Source: an uncultured Saprospiraceae bacterium (GTDB taxonomy: Bacteria > Bacteroidota > Bacteroidia > Chitinophagales > Saprospiraceae). From it: DNA of 64,000 nt. Position 1 is the first letter of the stretch. Each line of letters opens with the position of its first letter. The stretch is taken from assembly GCA_937921595.1 (NCBI GenBank), contig CAKZTD010000060.1, forward strand, positions 1 through 64,000, in the 5' to 3' direction. Shown here piece by piece: positions 60,059-64,000 of the stretch. The notes below the pieces were generated by a model. It was not told where the DNA came from, ran no database searches, and saw only the letters and a list, made by a program, of their open reading frames with translations. A program made the translations under genes and the position numbers.

Positions 60059-60838
60059 CTACACTCTTGATTTTTCTAATGTTTTTTCAACTTGAAAGGC
60101 ATGAACAGCAGCACCAATAATCCCAGCATTATTTAAAAGCTGAGCAGGAGTAACTGGTGTTTCTATTGTGATTAATTTTTTATATTTTTCAAACTTCTTA
60201 CTACTTCCTCCTCCAAGAACAATCAGATCCGGTGATAATAAAAGATCGATATGTTGTAAGTACCTATCGAATCGCTGTCCCCAAACTTTCCAAGATAAAT
60301 CTTGTCTTTTTCGAGCTCCATCAGAAGTATATTGCTCTACTACTTTGTTATGACCTTTCAAATAGAAATGACCAAACTCTGTATTAGGTAATAATTGCCC
60401 ATCTATAAACAAAGCAGACCCAAGTCCTGAACCAACAGTGATAATCACTACAGTACCTTTCGCTCCTTTTCCCACGCCAAACATCATCTCTGCAATCCCC
60501 GCAACATCTGCATCATTTTTCACTAGGACTTCGCATCCTGTAGCTTCTGAAAAAAGTTTTTCGATATTCGTTCCGATCCAGGATTTATGAATATTCGCAG
60601 CTGTATGAGCTACGCCATGTTTTACGATCGCAGGGAAGCCACATCCTATAAATTTGTTTTCCCAACCAAACTCTTTAACTAGCTGAGCAAAAGCTTTGGC
60701 AACTGCCTTGGGCGTAGAAGGGTCGGGAGTAGGTATGCGAATACGATCGCTTACCAGTTCTCCTTTTTTAATATCTACGATTGCTCCTTTTATTCCTGAA
60801 GCTCCGATGTCAACACCTAAATATTCTTTTTGTACCAT
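60059..60838 (-). CDS. ppgK: Polyphosphate glucokinase (ROK family)
   Basis: The product is 259 aa. LGVDIGASGIKGAIVD (about 5-20) is the phosphate loop and IRIPTPDPSTP (about 37-47) a motif typical of polyphosphate-dependent members. The catalytic Asp lies in VLVKNDADVAG (about 105) and VVIITVGSGLGSALFIDGQL continues the sugar site. It phosphorylates glucose using polyphosphate or ATP in the cytosol, the entry to glycolysis. The ROK Cys-rich zinc motif is absent, as expected for this branch. Confidence 0.92.
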   Translation of the reverse strand: MVQKEYLGVDIGASGIKGAIVDIKKGELVSDRIRIPTPDPSTPKAVAKAFAQLVKEFGWENKFIGCGFPAIVKHGVAHTAANIHKSWIGTNIEKLFSEATGCEVLVKNDADVAGIAEMMFGVGKGAKGTVVIITVGSGLGSALFIDGQLLPNTEFGHFYLKGHNKVVEQYTSDGARKRQDLSWKVWGQRFDRYLQHIDLLLSPDLIVLGGGSSKKFEKYKKLITIETPVTPAQLLNNAGIIGAAVHAFQVEKTLEKSRV

Positions 60839-60895
60839 AACATTATAAACTTAAACTAAGTATACTTCCTTTACAAAACCAAGATTGCTTCACTT

Positions 60896-61777
60896 TTACC
60901 TGATCACTCTCATTTTCATTTTTACATCTTTAAGTGGGCGATCACCGGGTTTAGTTTTTACCGAAGCTATTTTATCAACCACCTCAAGCCCTTCGATCAC
61001 CATTCCAAAAACGGTATAAGCACGATCAAGCTGTGGAGCTCCTCCGATCTCTTTGTATATTTCTTTCTGTTCAGAAGTATAATTATAATCTCCTCTTGCT
61101 TCATGCATACTCAAATCCCGATCTGAAGATTTTCGCCCTTGAACAATATAAAATTGAGATCCTGAAGATTTTTTCTCCGGATTATTATTCCTTGCTGCTG
61201 CTAATGCACCTTTCACATGGATTAGTGAATCTACAAATTCCGCAGGAATCTGATAACCTGGGCCACCGCCTCCTAAACGAGTATTTGGTTTTGCTTTTCT
61301 GGATTTCGGATCACCTCCTTGAATCATAAACCCTTGGATCACTCGGTGAAACAATAGGTCCTCATAAAAACCTTCTTCCACTAATTTTATAAAATTATCT
61401 CTGTGTTGTGGTGTAGCATCATGTAACAAAACCAACATATTTCCATATTCGGTTTCAATTTCTACGTAGCATTTCTCAGGCGATTCTACTAAAAGTTGTT
61501 TTTTCTTGGTTGCACTTTTTTCTCCTTTCTTAACTTTTAGTTCTACTGTGTAATTTCCAGAGTTCGTGTATCTATGGTTGGGAGATACTTCATCCGAGGT
61601 ATTTCCATCACCAAAGTCCCACTCATAAGTCTCTCCTTCTTTGGCTTCTTTTTCAAATTTCACCTTCGCTGGTGCTTCGCCTCCTCCGGTATAAGTAAAC
61701 TCTGCGACAGGTCGTCCACAGGAAAACATCACCAACAAACTAAAAACCCCGATACTATATTTTAAATCAACTTTCAT
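60896..61777 (-). CDS. Lipoprotein with PKD domain and cyclophilin peptidyl-prolyl isomerase domain
   Basis: The product is 293 aa. The signal MKVDLKYSIGVFSLLVMFSC gives Cys20. A PKD domain covers about 22-100 (TYEWDFGDGNTSDEVSPNHRYTNSGNYTVEL) and a cyclophilin domain about 105-293 (EYGNMLVLLHDATPQHRDNFIKL, FHRVIQGFMIQGGDP with the catalytic Arg, GSQFYIVQG). It should catalyse prolyl isomerisation at the periplasmic membrane surface, with the PKD part as spacer. The next gene upstream encodes a close paralogue without PKD, 15 bases away, so this is a tandem duplication. Confidence 0.93.
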   Translation of the reverse strand: MKVDLKYSIGVFSLLVMFSCGRPVAEFTYTGGGEAPAKVKFEKEAKEGETYEWDFGDGNTSDEVSPNHRYTNSGNYTVELKVKKGEKSATKKKQLLVESPEKCYVEIETEYGNMLVLLHDATPQHRDNFIKLVEEGFYEDLLFHRVIQGFMIQGGDPKSRKAKPNTRLGGGGPGYQIPAEFVDSLIHVKGALAAARNNNPEKKSSGSQFYIVQGRKSSDRDLSMHEARGDYNYTSEQKEIYKEIGGAPQLDRAYTVFGMVIEGLEVVDKIASVKTKPGDRPLKDVKMKMRVIR

Positions 61778-61792
61778 GCTTTCAAAATAATT

Positions 61793-62446
61793 TTAGTTAA
61801 CAATTTTTACACTCATCTTTACATCTTCAACTGGCCGATCACCTGGCTTTGTTGGAACCGCTGCAATCTTATCAATCACTTCCATTCCTTCAACTACTTC
61901 ACCAAAAACCGTATAATCATTATCTAGCTGAGGAGTACCTCCAAGTGTACGGTATAAATCTCTTTGTGCTTGAGTATATTTAACCCCTTTAGATTTTTCA
62001 ATACTACTTATTTGTGCTTCTTGAACAGGCTTACCTTGCACGACATAAAATTGAGAGCCTGATGATTCTTTTTCTGGATTCGACGCCCCTCCTGTTCGAG
62101 CTGCAGATAATGCTCCTTTGATATGTAAAGCTCCAATTTCTGCAGGAATTCTATATCCTGGACCACCTGTACCTAAGCGAACATCCGGTCCAGCGCCCTT
62201 AGATTTAGGATCTCCACCTTGAACCATAAAACCGCTGATTACTCGATGAAAAAGTAAATCTTCATAGAAACCTTCTTTCGCGAGTTTGATGAAATTATCT
62301 CTGTGCAGTGGAGTTGAATTGTAAAGCTTTACTTTCATTACGCCAAATTCCGTTTCGATTTCAGCGTAGGTAAATTCATCACCTCCTCCACAAGAAGAAA
62401 GAAGTGTTAATACACATATACCCAGAAAAAATATTACTTGTTTCAT
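61793..62446 (-). CDS. Cyclophilin-type peptidyl-prolyl isomerase lipoprotein
   Basis: The product is 217 aa. The lipobox LTLLSSC gives Cys19. The cyclophilin core is complete: EFGVMKVKLYNSTPLHRDNFIKLA, FHRVISGFMVQGGDPKSKG and GSQFYVVQGKP. Sequence identity with the cyclophilin half of the downstream gene is very high (for example FYEDLLFHRVI and TKPGDRP), supporting duplication. It folds or keeps soluble proteins in the periplasm. The two genes are probably cotranscribed. Confidence 0.94.
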   Translation of the reverse strand: MKQVIFFLGICVLTLLSSCGGGDEFTYAEIETEFGVMKVKLYNSTPLHRDNFIKLAKEGFYEDLLFHRVISGFMVQGGDPKSKGAGPDVRLGTGGPGYRIPAEIGALHIKGALSAARTGGASNPEKESSGSQFYVVQGKPVQEAQISSIEKSKGVKYTQAQRDLYRTLGGTPQLDNDYTVFGEVVEGMEVIDKIAAVPTKPGDRPVEDVKMSVKIVN

Positions 62447-62472
62447 GTTTTTAGATTTTTAAATTAATTTTC

Positions 62473-62844
62473 TTATTCTTCTTCAAGTACAGAATCGTCA
62501 GATTCTAACTCTTGGAAATAGTGAATTATTTTTTGTTTTATATAAGTTGCTTGCTCTTTTACTCCTTTCACCTGTAATGGTCGGAGCAATTTGTAATGTG
62601 GCCAGCCGTCAGCATCTCTTCCTTCGAACTCATAATAACCATCAAGGCTTAAAAGTTTACAGGCTGCAATATGCATCAGGTCTTGTTTTTCTTCTTTGGT
62701 AAAATTCTCTCCCCATCGTCCTAACTCCTGTATCCCTATCATAAACAATACACCATTGAGGTCAGGGAGAGTGTCTCTACCAAATATATCCTTCACTTTG
62801 TGTCGGACACTCAACCACTTATAATCTAACTGCCATTCTTCCAT
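62473..62844 (-). CDS. Conserved hypothetical protein
   Basis: The product is 123 aa from ATG 62844 (MEEWQLDYKWLSVRHKVKDIFG). The upstream frame to 62916 is rejected because its residues (NQPKKQLSFLFLQ) are unlike a protein start and approach the LolE gene. The protein is soluble, with a conserved WGENFTKEEKQDLMHIAACKLLSLDGYYEFEGRDADGWPHY section that I recall from many Bacteroidota proteins without function. It lies between the permease and the cyclophilin gene and may join their transcript. Confidence 0.75.
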   Translation of the reverse strand: MEEWQLDYKWLSVRHKVKDIFGRDTLPDLNGVLFMIGIQELGRWGENFTKEEKQDLMHIAACKLLSLDGYYEFEGRDADGWPHYKLLRPLQVKGVKEQATYIKQKIIHYFQELESDDSVLEEE

Positions 62845-62925
62845 AGGCTGCAAAAATAGAAAAGATAATTGTTTTTTTGGTTGGTTAGTGATTAAAATTA
62901 GACGTAGACAAGCCATTGCTAACTC

Positions 62926-64000
62926 CTACTCTGCCCGAACTAGGGCCGAAATCCGAGATGCTTTTATTGCTGGTATCAAAGATGCTAAAAAGCCAATCAC
63001 AACCACAGTCACTGTAACGATCAGAAAATCTATAAATCGCATACTAATCGGGTATGAATCAACTACAAAGCCTTGAGGAATTGGTACAATTCCAAATTCT
63101 TTTTGAAGTAGGAAAAAGATTCCAGCAATCATAAACCCAAAGGCCATTCCAAAAGTACAAAGCAATACACCTTGATTCAGAAATATATTTCGAACCATTT
63201 TATTCGTTGCTCCCATAGATTTTAAAATAGCGATATCTTTCTTTTTATCTAAAACAATCATCCATAGCGAACCGATTAGATTGAAAGCAACCAATATAAT
63301 CGTTAATGAAAAGATCATAAAACTCAACCACTTCTCAATATTCATTAATTTTAAAAAAGCTTCATCTTGTTGATAACGATCTTTCACTACATAATCCTCT
63401 CCCATCAATCCTCTGATATTTGCAAGGATTTGATCTTGCTCTTTATCCGGATCTAATCGCAACTCTAATGCACTTACTTGATCACTCGCTTTGAGTAACT
63501 TTCTCGCAAAATCCAAAGAACATAAAATATATTGATTGTCAAAATCTTGCTGGATGACAAAAGTTCCAGCAGGATATAAAAACTTCTTTATGAATGGCTT
63601 AGTTGCACTATTTTTCTTTTTGAGCGTATAGACCGCAATGGGTGTAAATTCGTTATCTACATTTACCGAAAGTTTGTTTCGCATTCCCACACCAAGAACT
63701 GCATATTGCTGTTCATTATGTTTAAAAGTCAAAGACCCCTCTCTGATGCTAGAACCAATATCTGTTACGGTAGTATAATTTTCATCTACTCCTTTAAGTG
63801 TTCCAAAATCTCCGCTTTCTTTATATTCAAAAAATGCAATTTCTTCTAAAGTTTGAGATACTGCAACTACGCCATCGATAGCTTCTAATTCTTTTATCGT
63901 TTCTGGATTCGCAGCAAAGGTTTTCCCTTTTGCTATTGTAATATTTACATCTGGATTAAAAGTGCTAAACAAGCCACTGATCAAATCTTCAAAACCATTA
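62926..64000 (-). CDS. LolE/FtsX-type ABC permease (5' end outside window)
   Basis: 358 residues are visible; the frame stays open to the right edge, so the N-terminus and first membrane helix lie beyond it. The visible part starts in the periplasmic MacB-PCD domain (FSTFNPDVNITIAKGKTF). It then shows three helices (about 222-245, 272-292 and 318-340) with the FtsX-family IAILKSMGATNKMVRNIFLNQG motif. Such permeases release lipoproteins from the inner membrane (LolCDE) or export peptides. Bacteroidota annotate this kind as a lipoprotein-release permease. The ATPase partner is not in the window. Confidence 0.9.
   Translation of the reverse strand, partial: NGFEDLISGLFSTFNPDVNITIAKGKTFAANPETIKELEAIDGVVAVSQTLEEIAFFEYKESGDFGTLKGVDENYTTVTDIGSSIREGSLTFKHNEQQYAVLGVGMRNKLSVNVDNEFTPIAVYTLKKKNSATKPFIKKFLYPAGTFVIQQDFDNQYILCSLDFARKLLKASDQVSALELRLDPDKEQDQILANIRGLMGEDYVVKDRYQQDEAFLKLMNIEKWLSFMIFSLTIILVAFNLIGSLWMIVLDKKKDIAILKSMGATNKMVRNIFLNQGVLLCTFGMAFGFMIAGIFFLLQKEFGIVPIPQGFVVDSYPISMRFIDFLIVTVTVVVIGFLASLIPAIKASRISALVRAE

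Noticed and set aside
60059..60838. ROK-family transcriptional repressor
   Set aside because: No helix-turn-helix domain; length and the PTPDPSTP motif fit polyphosphate glucokinase.

Overview
The window looks like chromosome from a low-GC member of the Bacteroidota, most plausibly a Saprospiraceae-like marine bacterium. This rests on family content and is not a phylogeny. Supporting signs are a type IX secretion sorting tail on a secreted CxxCH protein, a DUF2723 membrane protein, DUF4837 and YwqK/MORN-like proteins, several ECF sigma factors with membrane anti-sigma partners, promoter boxes of the TAnnTTTG type, and frequent TTG starts. No phage or insertion sequence is visible.

Layout. 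1-500: the 3' end of a GIY-YIG nuclease gene followed by a degenerate tRNA-like element. 1.3-13.5 kb: a hydroxyproline (collagen-type imino acid) catabolic cluster. It holds an Xaa-Pro aminopeptidase, a D-hydroxyproline dehydrogenase-like flavoprotein, 4-hydroxyproline epimerase, an ornithine-cyclodeaminase-family reductase, an NADP-type semialdehyde dehydrogenase, a DapA-family deaminase and a divergent AraC regulator. Together these would carry trans-4-hydroxyproline to 2-oxoglutarate. The cluster is split by a plus-strand module (5.4-8.6 kb): an ECF sigma factor, a protein with an inner-membrane segment plus an outer-membrane beta-barrel, and a PepSY-like lipoprotein. The sigma gene and the lipoprotein gene share a promoter-like motif.

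13.5-31.8 kb is mostly housekeeping and envelope genes: ftcD (histidine/folate), an outer-membrane barrel, GNAT, alpha/beta hydrolase, trmB, thiL, an RluA-type pseudouridine synthase, a DUF2723 protein, rpiB and an M28 peptidase. 31.9-32.5 kb holds a non-coding tandem array with a period of exactly 224 bp. Each unit begins with a strong hairpin whose C-rich loop can pair with a downstream G-run. This is the best candidate for something undescribed.

33-64 kb: htpG; a second ECF sigma/anti-sigma pair; a three-repeat protein preceded by a LytTR-type direct repeat; a MoxR ATPase; a GH28 pectinase-like protein; pentapeptide-repeat, VanX-like and TlpA-like envelope proteins; ligA; a T9SS cargo protein; an acyltransferase; a CotH/lamin-tail protein; a third ECF operon (sigma, anti-sigma, periplasmic sensor); a DMT transporter; a TPR protein; an apparently inactivated M48 lipoprotein behind a consensus sigma-54 promoter; polyphosphate glucokinase; two tandem cyclophilin lipoproteins; and a LolE/FtsX-type permease that runs off the right edge.

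Intergenic DNA is rich in long hairpins and contains at least two dispersed repeat families, at 22.7/54.2 kb and at 2.8/25.8 kb. Functions are assigned from motifs and family knowledge only; no searches were run.
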